A program made the position numbers and the translations under genes. A stretch of DNA of 50,097 bases. Origin: Collinsella aerofaciens (GTDB taxonomy: Bacteria > Actinomycetota > Coriobacteriia > Coriobacteriales > Coriobacteriaceae). A model generated the notes under the pieces. That model ran no database searches, was not told the DNA's origin, and saw only the letters and a list, made by a program, of their open reading frames with translations. This document shows positions 7,946 through 16,875 of this stretch, one piece after another. Every line of letters begins with the position of its first letter. The first letter of the stretch is position 1. The stretch is from positions 18,205 through 68,301 of the forward strand of contig JAPJOH010000008.1 in NCBI GenBank assembly GCA_030826265.1. Direction: 5' to 3'.

Positions 7946-8587
7946 CTATTGATATAGGTAAGCGATAGCCGTGCCGGTGTGAACTTGGATCGTGGCTGTT
8001 GACCTGACGACGTTGCTAATGCCCGTGTCAGCTAACAAGCCCAGGGGGCTGTGATCTAGCTCCCACTCAAGACCGTGTTCACTTACCTCGGTGTTGGGGG
8101 CTATGGCGATGATGGAGAACGTCTCGCCCTCGGCACCCTTGATGGTCCACGACTCACCTGCGTGAAGGATGCGAGCGACCACCTTGTCTTCGGCGATCCA
8201 GATGGGAGCATCCTCGTAGCCTGCGAGCAGCCCCAGTACGGAAAGCGCCATGTCGGGGCGGCCGCCGGTGGCGCAGGTCGCAACCACTTCGGCACCCGGC
8301 CAGCGACGGCGGACCGAATCGAGCGCCAACGCCAAATCGGTGTAGTCCTTGTACGGGTCATGGCGCTCTACCTCAAAAGCTTCGGCGGCATCGACCAACG
8401 CGCGGCAGGCGTCGCTCACCGTGTCGGCGTCCCCCACATACACGTCGCAGCCCAGCCCCGCGCCCAGCAACGCGTCGAGCCCGCGGTCCACGGCGACAAC
8501 GTGGTCGCACTCCCCCGCCAGCTGACGCAGCAAATCCGCGCTCGCCACCACGGGCGAGCCGCAGACCACTAACACCTTACAAGCCAC
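7946..8587 (-). CDS. thiN: Thiamine pyrophosphokinase
   Basis: Converts thiamine plus ATP to thiamine pyrophosphate in the cytoplasm. It is 213 aa, the family length. The catalytic domain has VVAVDRGLDALLGAGLGCD and the acidic loop VGDADTVS. HDPYKDYTDLALALDSV follows, the K-x-x-T-D motif of ThiN, then ATGGRPDMALSVLGLLAGY. The smaller C-terminal domain runs from about residue 140 (GESWTIKGAEGETFSII, then LEWELDHSPLGLLADTGISN). It starts at GTG 8587 with GAGAGCT upstream. It lies nine bases behind the HAD gene stop and is probably transcribed with it. Confidence 0.92.
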   Translation of the reverse strand: MACKVLVVCGSPVVASADLLRQLAGECDHVVAVDRGLDALLGAGLGCDVYVGDADTVSDACRALVDAAEAFEVERHDPYKDYTDLALALDSVRRRWPGAEVVATCATGGRPDMALSVLGLLAGYEDAPIWIAEDKVVARILHAGESWTIKGAEGETFSIIAIAPNTEVSEHGLEWELDHSPLGLLADTGISNVVRSTATIQVHTGTAIAYLYQ

Positions 8588-8596
8588 AGCTCTCGC

Positions 8597-9283
8597 CTAT
8601 CCCTCAAACGTAAGAACGCGGGTCAGATCCAGGTCCTCATAGCTATCGATAAAGATGTCGCAGTTGGCACGCACCTCATCGCGCTCCATACGGCCGTGCG
8701 GGTCATCGATACCCACGCGCTTAAAGCCTGCAGTGCCAGAGCTCTTTAGGCCAAAGACGGCGTCCTCAAACACCCAGGCGCGCTCAAACTTGCAGCCGTG
8801 GCGCTCCTCGAGGCGGCGCAGCGCAAGCTCATACACATCGGGGAACTGCTTGGAGCGGCCCGCCTCGCCCGTCGTGGTAATAAACTCCATATAGCGATCA
8901 AGGCCGGCGCCCGCAAGTGCAGACTTAACCAACTCGGCGGGCGTGGACGTGGCAACGCACATGGCAATACCGGCCTCCTGCGCCTGCTTCAAAAATGCAA
9001 GCAGGCCCTCACGCGGCGGCACCTTGGAGTAGCCATCGATCAGGATGTCGCTCAGCTCGCGGTAGAGCTCTTCGCCATTTTCGCCAATACCCCAGATGTC
9101 GTGGTAGGCCTGGCACTCGTCCTCGAGCGACAAATGCTCAAACTGGGCAAAATCGTCGACCGTCACGTCAATACCGTGGCGGTGCAATAACTCGGGCTGG
9201 GCATAGGCCCAAACGGGGGTGCTATTAACCAGCGTGCCGTCGCAATCGAAAATAAAAGCAACACTTGTGGCAGCGATGTGGTC
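8597..9283 (-). CDS. HAD-superfamily phosphatase, beta-phosphoglucomutase-like
   Basis: About 228 aa HAD subfamily IA protein. Motif I is FIFDCDGTLVNSTP with the nucleophile and acid Asp. Motif II is CVATSTPAELV. The motif III lysine region is SKQFPDVYELAL, and motif IV is VFEDAVFGLKSSGTAG. A helical cap lies between about residues 20 and 90. Members hydrolyse phosphosugars or act as beta-phosphoglucomutase; the substrate cannot be read here. The start is taken at ATG 9283 behind AAAGGCTCG rather than at 9307. It is transcribed divergently from glgB across a 334-base region with GGTAAAAC palindromes, one only about 40 bases upstream of this start. That could place it under the same carbohydrate control as the alpha-glucan genes. 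Confidence 0.85.
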   Translation of the reverse strand, partial: DHIAATSVAFIFDCDGTLVNSTPVWAYAQPELLHRHGIDVTVDDFAQFEHLSLEDECQAYHDIWGIGENGEELYRELSDILIDGYSKVPPREGLLAFLKQAQEAGIAMCVATSTPAELVKSALAGAGLDRYMEFITTTGEAGRSKQFPDVYELALRRLEERHGCKFERAWVFEDAVFGLKSSGTAGFKRVGIDDPHGRMERDEVRANCDIFIDSYEDLDLTRVLTFEG

Positions 9284-9323
9284 CATAAACGAGCCTTTCA
9301 ATGTCAAAGGGTAAACAACCTGC

Positions 9324-9340
9324 TAAAAACGTTTTACCAA
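9324..9340. promoter_or_regulatory. Candidate LacI-type operator (AAAACGTTTT core)
   Basis: TAAAAACGTTTTACCAA contains a perfect AAAACGTTTT palindrome with the CG centre typical of LacI-family operators. It lies about 41 bases upstream of the HAD start codon and shares GTTTTACC with the palindrome at 9371-9396. The regulator is not encoded in the window. Confidence 0.5.
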
Positions 9341-9370
9341 ACGTCAACCTAACAATCTTGAAACCCTAAT

Positions 9371-9396
9371 TGGTAAAACTGTCAAGAGTTTTACCA
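9371..9396. promoter_or_regulatory. Perfect inverted repeat TGGTAAAACT/AGTTTTACCA
   Basis: Ten-base arms with no mismatch around a six-base spacer (GTCAAG), in the HAD-glgB divergent region. The same half-site TGGTAAAAC occurs at 19251 in front of the GH13-GH77 gene. Probable operator for a sugar-responsive repressor or activator. Confidence 0.55.
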
Positions 9397-9617
9397 TCGC
9401 AATTCTGCCAGTGGCATAAACATGGCGCTTACCGATTAAACGCCACCGCAAATCCACTTTCGTTCATAAAACTAACGTACAGGTGTTATCGTAGTTTTTG
9501 CCGAAAGTTCCACCGAGCACGCGGGGTGGAACGAATCACAGAAACTTCGCCGTCCCTTCGATTCGTGCAGCCTTGGACCTTTCGCATCTAGTCACCAAGG
9601 CAATACGCTGCCGCGTC

Positions 9618-11876
9618 ATGATGGGATCAAACGTGAGCGATACAAAGCTAAAGCCAGCAACAAAAAAGCCTGCTACCCGTAAAGCCGCCCCGCACGCGCC
9701 GGAGCTCACCAAGGACGATGTCTACCTGTTTGGCATCGGCACGTGGGAGCGCAGCTGGGAAAAGATGGGCGCGCACCCCGACACGCAGAACCGTACGCGC
9801 GGCTGGCGCTTTTGCGTTTGGGCGCCCGGCGTAAAGAGTGTTCACGTCATTGGCGAATTTAACGACTGGGACGAGCAAGCCAACCCGCTGGTGCCCATGC
9901 ATACGAGCGCTATTTGGGAAGGTTTTATTCCTGGCGCCGAGCAAGGCCAGCTCTATAAATATCTCATCGAGACCAACGAGGGCGAAAAGCTCTACAAGGC
10001 CGATCCGTATGCCTTTAAGGCCGAGTGCCCTCCGGGAACGGCGAGCGTGCTGTGGACCCTCGATGGCTACAAGTGGAACGACGCTGCTTGGCTCAAGCGC
10101 CGTGCCGACCATAACCACATGTCGCAGCCGCTCAATATCTACGAGGTGCATATTGGCTCGTGGAAGCGCCACGGAGACGCGCCGCAGGGCGAGCCCGACG
10201 AGTACGGCAACTACCCCGGCCCCATGGATCCCTTCCCCGCGCAGCGCGGCGAGTTTTACACCTACGATGACCTGTCGGTGGAGCTCGTGGACTACGTGCG
10301 CGACATGGGCTATACGCATATCGAGGTTATGCCGCTTATGGAGCATCCCTTCGATGGCTCCTGGGGCTACCAGACGACCGGCTACTACGCCGCCACATCG
10401 CGTTACGGCAACCCGCAACAGCTCATGCACTTTATCGATGCATGTCACGAGGCCGGCATTGGCGTGATCATGGACTGGGTGCCCGGCGGTTTTTGTGCTG
10501 ACTCCCACGGCCTTGCCACCTTTAACGGCCATATGCTGTTTGAGCACGAGATTCACCCCAACTGGGGCACGCACAAGTTTGACTTCGCCCGCGGCGAGGT
10601 TCGCTCCTTCCTGGTTTCCAACGTACTGTACTGGCTCGAGAACTTCCACGTGGACGGCATTCGCATGGACGGCGTGTCCAGCATGCTGTACCTCAACTTT
10701 GGCATCGACGATCCCGGCCAAAAGAAGTTCAACAAGTACGGTACCGAGGAAGACCTGGACGCCAGCGCGTTTATCCGCCAGGTCAACTGCGCTGTGGAGG
10801 CGCACTACCCCGACGTGATGATGATGGCCGAGGAGTCCACCGCGTGGCCGCTCGTGACCTATCCGCCGCAGGACGGCGGTCTGGGCTTCCACTACAAGTG
10901 GGACATGGGCTGGATGAACGACACCCTGCACTACATGCAGACCGATTTTCCGTGGCGCCCCGGCAACCACGGCCTGCTCACGTTCTCCATCATGTACGCC
11001 TTTACCGAGAACTTCATCTGCCCGCTGAGCCACGACGAGGTCGTGCACGGCAAGTGCTCGCTCATCGGCCGCATGCCGGGCGACTGGTGGCGCCAGTTTG
11101 CCGGCCTGCGCACGCTGGCTTTCTACCAGATGACGCATCCCGGTGCCAAGCTCAACTTTATGGGCAACGAGATCGGCCAGTTTATTGAGTGGCGCTACTA
11201 CGAGTCCATTCAGTGGTTCCTGACCGAGGAGTATGAGACCCACCGTCATCATCAGGCGTTTATCAAGGCGCTCAACCACCTGTACACCGCCGAGCCCGCC
11301 CTGTACGAGCGCGGCTACACCGACGACGGCTTTACCTGGATCGACGCGGATAACTCCAAGCAGTCCATCGTGAGCTTTGTACGTCAGGGCGAGGACGTCG
11401 ATGACGACCTGGTGATTCTGATCAACTTTGACCCGGCAAGCTACGAGAGCTTCCGCGTGGGCGTGCCGCGCGAGGGCGACTGGGAGGTCATCTTTGACTC
11501 CGACCGTCCCGAGTTTGGCGGCAGCGGATACGCCGGCGAGGAGCCCTACACCTGCTCGAGCGAGCCCTATCCCTGGAACGGGCAGATGGACTCCATCGAG
11601 ATTAAGGTGCCCGGCCTGGCAGGCGTGGTGCTTAAGCGCCGCGGCCCCAGCAGCTATAAGCCGCCCGTGGTCGAGGAGCCCAAGAAAGCGACGCGTAAGC
11701 GCACGTCCTCGGTGAAGCCCAAGACCGCGGCTGCCAAGAAGGCTCCGGCCAAGGCGAAGACTGCCAAGTCTGCCGCCAAGACCGCTTCCAAGACCACGGC
11801 CAAAAAGGCAGCCACCAAAAAGGCTGCTCCCAAGGCCAAGGCAGCTGCTGTTAAGGCTCCTGCCAAGAAAGCGTAA
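9618..11876 (+). CDS. glgB: 1,4-alpha-glucan branching enzyme with histone-H1-like C-terminal tail
   Basis: Introduces alpha-1,6 branches into glycogen. A short basic N-terminus (TKLKPATKKPATRKAAPHAP) precedes a CBM48 domain (FCVWAPGVKSVHVIGEFNDW) and a GH13 barrel. Region II is DGIRMDGVSSMLYL (nucleophile Asp), region III MMAEESTAW (acid/base Glu), region IV LSHDEVVHGK. Region I reads DWVPGGFCADSHGL, with Gly where the classical enzymes have His. The C-terminal beta domain ends near VVLKRRGP. A ~65-residue tail of K, A and T follows (KKAPAKAKTAKSAAK and similar), which ordinary GlgB lacks. The start is uncertain: ATG 9618 or GTG 9633; the longer frame from 9498 is unlikely. First gene of the glgBPCDA cluster. 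Confidence 0.95.
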   Translation: MMGSNVSDTKLKPATKKPATRKAAPHAPELTKDDVYLFGIGTWERSWEKMGAHPDTQNRTRGWRFCVWAPGVKSVHVIGEFNDWDEQANPLVPMHTSAIWEGFIPGAEQGQLYKYLIETNEGEKLYKADPYAFKAECPPGTASVLWTLDGYKWNDAAWLKRRADHNHMSQPLNIYEVHIGSWKRHGDAPQGEPDEYGNYPGPMDPFPAQRGEFYTYDDLSVELVDYVRDMGYTHIEVMPLMEHPFDGSWGYQTTGYYAATSRYGNPQQLMHFIDACHEAGIGVIMDWVPGGFCADSHGLATFNGHMLFEHEIHPNWGTHKFDFARGEVRSFLVSNVLYWLENFHVDGIRMDGVSSMLYLNFGIDDPGQKKFNKYGTEEDLDASAFIRQVNCAVEAHYPDVMMMAEESTAWPLVTYPPQDGGLGFHYKWDMGWMNDTLHYMQTDFPWRPGNHGLLTFSIMYAFTENFICPLSHDEVVHGKCSLIGRMPGDWWRQFAGLRTLAFYQMTHPGAKLNFMGNEIGQFIEWRYYESIQWFLTEEYETHRHHQAFIKALNHLYTAEPALYERGYTDDGFTWIDADNSKQSIVSFVRQGEDVDDDLVILINFDPASYESFRVGVPREGDWEVIFDSDRPEFGGSGYAGEEPYTCSSEPYPWNGQMDSIEIKVPGLAGVVLKRRGPSSYKPPVVEEPKKATRKRTSSVKPKTAAAKKAPAKAKTAKSAAKTASKTTAKKAATKKAAPKAKAAAVKAPAKKA

Positions 11877-11970
11877 CAAAGGCGTTACCACTGTAATTAC
11901 CTGCCCCGTGGGGGCGTAGGATACATGTCATAACCGTTCCGGGAGAAACATCCCCGGGGGAAAGGAACGT

Positions 11971-14397
11971 ATGAATAAGATCTTCGACAACAAGCAGGAG
12001 TTTACCGAGCTCTATCGCGATGCCGTCATGAGCATTAGCGGCAAGAGCGTCGAGGCCGCCAGCGACCTCGACCGTTTTAACGCCCTGGCCAAGCTCGTGG
12101 CCGAGAAGGCACGCACCGTTGCCACCAAGAGCGACGCCCGCGCCACCGCCGAGGGCAAGAAGCGCGTGTACTACTTCTCGATCGAGTTTTTGATCGGCCG
12201 CCTGCTCGACAACTACCTGCTCAACTTTGGCGTGCGCGACATGGTCGCCGAGGCGCTCGACGACATGGGTTTTGATCTGTCCGTCATCGAGAACCAGGAG
12301 CCCGATCCGGCACTGGGAAACGGTGGCCTGGGCCGTCTGGCCGCATGCTTCCTGGATTCCATGGCAGCCGAGGGCATTGCCGGCTACGGCAACGGCATGC
12401 GCTACCGTTACGGCCTGTTTAAGCAGGAGATCGTCAACGGCAGCCAGGTCGAGGCCACCGACGAGTGGCTCACCCACGGCTATCCCTGGGAGGTCCGTCG
12501 TCAGGACAAGGCCGTGACCATTAAGTTTGGTGGACATGTTGAGGGCTTTGAGGAGAACGGCCGCACGTTCTACCGCACGGTGGACACGCAGGACATCCTG
12601 GCCGTCCCTTACGACATCCCCGTGGTGGGCTATGCCGGCGAGACCGTCAACAAGCTGCGCGTCTGGGCCGCCGAGCCGGTCGAGGAGCACTTCGATCTGG
12701 AGGCCTTCAACCGCGGCGACTATGCCCTGGCCGACGCCGAGCGCGCCGAGGCCGAGGCCATCAGCGCCATCCTCTACCCCAATGAAGCCGGCGAGCACGG
12801 CCGTCTGCTGCGCCTGAAGCAGGAGTACTTGTTTGTCTCGGCCGGCATCTACAGTCTGCTCGACACCTTTGAGAAGGAGCACGGCGAGAACTGGGAGCTG
12901 CTGCCGCAGTTTGTGGCCATCCACACCAACGACACCCACCCCGCCATGTGCGGCCCCGAGCTCATGCGCATCCTCATCGACGAGAAGAAGCTCGAGTGGG
13001 ATGACGCCTGGAACATCGTGACGCAGGTCGTGAGCTACACCAACCACACCATTCTGCCCGAAGCTCTGGAGAAGTGGCCCATCGGCACGTTCTCCAAGCT
13101 CCTCCCCCGCGTATACCAGATCATCGACGAGATCAGCCGTCGTTGGCACGAGTCGTTCGACACCACGCAGGAGGGCTGGCAGGAGCGTTTGCGCCAGACC
13201 GCCATTCTGTGGGACGGCGAGATTCGCATGGCCAACCTGTCCGTGATTTGCAGCCACAGCGTCAACGGCGTGGCCAAGATCCACTCCGACATCATCAAGA
13301 ACATCGTTCTCAAGGACTTCTATGCCCTGACGCCCGAGAAGTTCAACAACAAGACCAACGGAATTTCGCACCGTCGCTTCTTTGCCGAGGCCAACCCCAC
13401 CTATGCCAAGCTCGTGACCGAGGCCATTGGCGACGGCTGGCTTAAGGACGCCTTTGAGCTGGAGAAGCTCAAAGAGTTCCAGAACGACACCGAGTTCCTG
13501 AAGGCCGTGGGCGCCTCCAAGCGCGCCAACAAGGAGCGCCTGGCCGCCTACGTCAAGGCCGAGACCGGTCTGGTTATTGACCCCAACACCGTCTTCGATG
13601 TTCAGGTTAAGCGCTTCCATGCCTACAAGCGCCAGCTCATGAACATCATGAAGGTGATGGACATCTACAACCGTCACATCGCCGATCCCAATTTCCACGT
13701 GACGCCGACGACCTTCATCTTTAGCGGCAAGGCTGCCTCGAGCTACACCTTTGCCAAGGAGACCATCCGCCTCATTAACTCCGTGGCCGACGTCATCAAC
13801 AACGACCCGCGCGTCAACGAGGTCATGAAGGTCTGCTTTATCCCCAACTTCCGCGTGAGCAACGCCCAGCTCATCTACCCCGCCGCCGAGATCTCGGAGC
13901 AGATCTCCACGGCCGGCAAGGAGGCCTCGGGCACGTCCAACATGAAGCTCATGATGAACGGCGCCATTACGCTGGGTACCCTCGACGGCGCCAACATCGA
14001 GATCGCCGACCTGGCCGGCCGCGAGAACGAGGCTATCTTTGGCCTGACCGCCCCCGAGGTCGAGCAGCTCTGGGCATCCAACAGCTACTTTGCGTGGGAT
14101 ACGCTCAACGGCGACCGCGAGCGCCTGGGCCGCGTGATGGACGAGCTCAAGGACAACACGTTTGCCGGGCTTTCGGGCAACTTCGAGGGCATCTACAACG
14201 AGCTCATGAACAACAACGACCCCGACCTTGTCATGGCAGACTTCCGTAGCTACGTGGATGCGTGGGAGAAGCTCACGAACAGCTATGGTGACCAGGAGAC
14301 CTGGAACCGCAAGGCGCTGCTCAACACCGCCTCCTCGGGCTGGTTCTCGAGCGACCGCACCATTCGCGAGTACCGCGACGAGATCTGGCACGCGTAA
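11971..14397 (+). CDS. glgP: Glycogen/maltodextrin phosphorylase
   Basis: Phosphorolyses terminal alpha-1,4 glucose from glycogen to glucose-1-phosphate. It is 808 aa, full length for GT35. Visible blocks are YYFSIEFLIGRLLDNYLLNF, DPALGNGGLGRLAACFLDS, FVAIHTNDTHPAM, FDVQVKRFHAYKRQLMNI, FIFSGKAASSY and the PLP-lysine motif EASGTSNMKLMMNGAITLGT. The start ATG lies behind GGGGGAAAGGAACGT. It sits 94 bases after glgB in the same direction. The companion GH13-GH77 enzyme 5 kb downstream would deal with the branched limit dextrin it leaves. Confidence 0.97.
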   Translation: MNKIFDNKQEFTELYRDAVMSISGKSVEAASDLDRFNALAKLVAEKARTVATKSDARATAEGKKRVYYFSIEFLIGRLLDNYLLNFGVRDMVAEALDDMGFDLSVIENQEPDPALGNGGLGRLAACFLDSMAAEGIAGYGNGMRYRYGLFKQEIVNGSQVEATDEWLTHGYPWEVRRQDKAVTIKFGGHVEGFEENGRTFYRTVDTQDILAVPYDIPVVGYAGETVNKLRVWAAEPVEEHFDLEAFNRGDYALADAERAEAEAISAILYPNEAGEHGRLLRLKQEYLFVSAGIYSLLDTFEKEHGENWELLPQFVAIHTNDTHPAMCGPELMRILIDEKKLEWDDAWNIVTQVVSYTNHTILPEALEKWPIGTFSKLLPRVYQIIDEISRRWHESFDTTQEGWQERLRQTAILWDGEIRMANLSVICSHSVNGVAKIHSDIIKNIVLKDFYALTPEKFNNKTNGISHRRFFAEANPTYAKLVTEAIGDGWLKDAFELEKLKEFQNDTEFLKAVGASKRANKERLAAYVKAETGLVIDPNTVFDVQVKRFHAYKRQLMNIMKVMDIYNRHIADPNFHVTPTTFIFSGKAASSYTFAKETIRLINSVADVINNDPRVNEVMKVCFIPNFRVSNAQLIYPAAEISEQISTAGKEASGTSNMKLMMNGAITLGTLDGANIEIADLAGRENEAIFGLTAPEVEQLWASNSYFAWDTLNGDRERLGRVMDELKDNTFAGLSGNFEGIYNELMNNNDPDLVMADFRSYVDAWEKLTNSYGDQETWNRKALLNTASSGWFSSDRTIREYRDEIWHA

Positions 14398-14504
14398 AGG
14401 CCGCGAGCTCCCTTATGCCAGCACGGCATTACTCGACGGGCGTGACGTTGCGCCGCGCCCGTCGCTAATGGGTTTAGGAACATCGATGACAGAAGGAGAA
14501 ATCG

Positions 14505-15653
14505 ATGAGTAAGAAAGAATGCATCGCGATGCTCCTCGCAGGAGGACAGGGCAGCCGATTGGGGGCACTCACCCAAAAGATCGCTAAGCCGGCGGTTAGC
14601 TTTGGTGGCAAGTTCCGCATTATCGACTTTTCGCTGTCCAACTGCTCTAACTCGGGCATCGACACGGTGGGCGTTCTGACGCAGTATCGCCCCTACCTGC
14701 TGCATGCCTACGTGGGCTCCGGCGAGGCGTGGGATCTGGACAGCCGCGACGGTGGCGTGTCAATCCTGCCGCCGTACGAGACGCAGACCGGCGGCGCCTG
14801 GTATGCGGGCACGGCCGACGCCATTACGCAGAACCTCGACTACATCAAAGCCAACGACCCCAAGTACGTCCTGATTCTTTCGGGCGATCACCTGTATCGC
14901 ATGGACTACCGCAAGATGCTCAAGACGCACATTGAGAACAACGCCGACCTCACGGTGAGCGTTATGCCCGTGCCGTGGGAGGAGGCCAGCCGCTTTGGCA
15001 TCCTGACCACCGACCCCGAGGACGGCCGCATCACCAAGTTCACCGAGAAGCCCGATAAGCCCGATTCGAACCTCGCTTCCATGGGCATCTACATCTTCTC
15101 GGCCGACGTGCTGATCGAGGCGCTCGAGGAGGACGCTCTGGACCAGCGATCGAGCCACGACTTTGGCAAGGACATCATCCCCAAGCTGCTCGGCGAGAAC
15201 AAGCGCCTGTACAGCTACGAGTTCCACGGCTTTTGGAAGGACGTCGGCACCATCGCCAGCTTCCACGAGACCTCGATGGACCTGCTGGGCAACAACCCCG
15301 AGTTCGATCTGTTCGACAAGCACTTCCCCATCATGTCCAACATCACCACGCGCCCGCCGCACTACATTGGTCCGGATGGTCGCCTGGACGACTGCCTGGT
15401 GTCCAACGGATGCAAGATCTACGGTACCGCTCGTCACTCGATCCTTTCGACCGATGTCATTATCGAGGAGCGCGCCGTGGTCGAGGACTCCGTGCTGCTG
15501 CCGGGAGCGCACGTTAAGAGCGGAGCGCACATCTGCCGCGCTATTTTGGGCGAGAACTCCACAGTCGAAGAGGGCGTGAAGCTCGGCTCTGTCGATACCA
15601 CCAAGGATACGGCCGTCGTTGGAAATGACGTCGTTATCGGGAAGGGGGAATGA
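14505..15653 (+). CDS. glgC: Glucose-1-phosphate adenylyltransferase, catalytic subunit
   Basis: Makes ADP-glucose from ATP and glucose-1-phosphate, the committed step of glycogen synthesis. 382 aa. The N-terminal nucleotidyltransferase signature is MLLAGGQGSRLGALTQKIAK with PAVSFGGKFRIIDFSLSNC. Also present are VLTQYRPYLLHAYVGSG, LILSGDHLYRMDYRKML, ITKFTEKPDKPDSN and HGFWKDVGTIASFHE. A C-terminal left-handed beta-helix starts around residue 290 (DCLVSNGCKIYG, SILSTDVIIEERAVV). The start is behind AGAAGGAGAAATCG. It is followed closely by glgD; in organisms with both, the pair forms a hetero-oligomer in which GlgC is catalytic. Confidence 0.96.
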   Translation: MSKKECIAMLLAGGQGSRLGALTQKIAKPAVSFGGKFRIIDFSLSNCSNSGIDTVGVLTQYRPYLLHAYVGSGEAWDLDSRDGGVSILPPYETQTGGAWYAGTADAITQNLDYIKANDPKYVLILSGDHLYRMDYRKMLKTHIENNADLTVSVMPVPWEEASRFGILTTDPEDGRITKFTEKPDKPDSNLASMGIYIFSADVLIEALEEDALDQRSSHDFGKDIIPKLLGENKRLYSYEFHGFWKDVGTIASFHETSMDLLGNNPEFDLFDKHFPIMSNITTRPPHYIGPDGRLDDCLVSNGCKIYGTARHSILSTDVIIEERAVVEDSVLLPGAHVKSGAHICRAILGENSTVEEGVKLGSVDTTKDTAVVGNDVVIGKGE

Positions 15654-15657
15654 TCCG

Positions 15658-16785
15658 ATGATCAATCGCAAGGCCATCGGTTATATCACCGCTAACTACT
15701 CTTCGACCTACGGCAGCGTGCTACTCAAGGACCGCCCCATCGCGTCCGTCCCGTTTTTGGGCCGCTACCGCCTGATCGACTTTCCGCTGTCCAACATGAT
15801 GAATGCCGGCATCAAGACCGTCGGCGTCGTCATGCCGGGTAACTACCGCTCGCTGATCGACCACGTGGGCTCGGGCAAGGACTGGGGTCTGGACCGCAAG
15901 AAGGGCGGCCTGTTCATGGTCCCCGGCAACGCGTATGGCACCACCAAGGGCGGCATGCGCTTCCTGCTGCGCGACATCATCTCCAACAAGACGCTGTTCC
16001 AGCGCTCGGAGAAGCCCTACGTTGTGATGATGGGCACCAACATCATCTTTAACATGGACCTCAACACCATCATCGAGGCGCACGAGAACTCCGGTGCCCA
16101 GATGACCGTGGTGTACTGCAAGGCCACGCGCAACGTCGATGACGAGACCAAGCTCGAGATTAACGAGAACGGCCGCCTGACGGGCGTGAGCGCCGGCGTC
16201 GTGTACGGCGACAACGCCTCCATGGACTGCTGCATCGTCAACCGCGAGACGCTGCTCGAGATTATCGATCACTACCAGGCCGCCGACTATCTGGACCTGC
16301 TCGAGGCACTCCAGGGCGACTTTGGCAACATCGACGTGTGCAGCTACGAGTACAAGGGCGAGGTCGTGGGTGTGTTTAGCGAGAAGTCGCTGTATCGCCG
16401 CAGCATGGACCTGCTCGACCAGACCGTGGCCGACCAGCTCTTCGATCCTGAGCGCCCGATCCTGACCAAGGCTCACGATGTGCCGCCTTCGCGTTATGCG
16501 ACCGGCAGCCACGCGTGCAACTCGATCATCTCCGCCGGCTGCATCATCAAGGGCACCGTGCGCAACTCGATCCTGTCGCGCGGCGTTGTGGTTGAGGGAG
16601 GCGCTTCGGTGACCAACTCGATCATTAACCAGAGTTGCATCATCAAGAGCGGCGCCCGTGTTGAGAACGCCATTCTGGACAAGAACAACGTGGTTCCCAC
16701 CAACACCGAGCTTCGCGGCACGCCCGAGAACATCCTGGTGCTGGGCAAGGCTCCGTTAACTTCTGATACCACCATCGTACGTTAA
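15658..16785 (+). CDS. glgD: Glucose-1-phosphate adenylyltransferase, GlgD subunit
   Basis: GlgC-like subunit that modulates the catalytic partner (known from Geobacillus and other Firmicutes). About 375 aa, starting MINRKAIGYITANYSSTYGS, then RPIASVPFLGRYRLIDFPLS. The glycine-rich L-A-G-G-x-G-x-R loop of active enzymes is missing, as expected of GlgD. Later blocks include YVVMMGTNIIFNMDLNTIIE and a beta-helix region (ACNSIISAGCIIKGTVRNS). The ATG at 15658 has GGGAAGGGGGAATG upstream and is four bases past the glgC stop. The frame extended to 15619 overlaps glgC and lacks homology. Confidence 0.95.
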   Translation: MINRKAIGYITANYSSTYGSVLLKDRPIASVPFLGRYRLIDFPLSNMMNAGIKTVGVVMPGNYRSLIDHVGSGKDWGLDRKKGGLFMVPGNAYGTTKGGMRFLLRDIISNKTLFQRSEKPYVVMMGTNIIFNMDLNTIIEAHENSGAQMTVVYCKATRNVDDETKLEINENGRLTGVSAGVVYGDNASMDCCIVNRETLLEIIDHYQAADYLDLLEALQGDFGNIDVCSYEYKGEVVGVFSEKSLYRRSMDLLDQTVADQLFDPERPILTKAHDVPPSRYATGSHACNSIISAGCIIKGTVRNSILSRGVVVEGGASVTNSIINQSCIIKSGARVENAILDKNNVVPTNTELRGTPENILVLGKAPLTSDTTIVR

Positions 16786-16817
16786 CGTTGGCACCGCAAC
16801 ATCGCTCGTAACATGTA

Positions 16818-16851
16818 GAATAGCCGCCCGGTTAGCGCCAGGCGGCTATTC
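16818..16851 (+). terminator. Hairpin between glgD and glgA
   Basis: Perfect 11-bp stem GAATAGCCGCC / GGCGGCTATTC with a 12-base loop, followed by TCGAATTG rather than a clean T-run. It lies 25 bases before the glgA start, so it could be a partial terminator or an mRNA-processing or attenuating stem within the operon. Confidence 0.55.
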
Positions 16852-16875
16852 TCGAATTGCAACATGGGAGACAAT

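Noticed and set aside
11851..14391. An 846-codon open frame antisense to glgP, and similar long antisense frames opposite glgB (9648-11891) and glgA
   Set aside because: Typical by-product of strong GC bias at third codon positions in real genes. The antisense products are low-complexity (His, Val, Gly, Leu-rich) and resemble no family.
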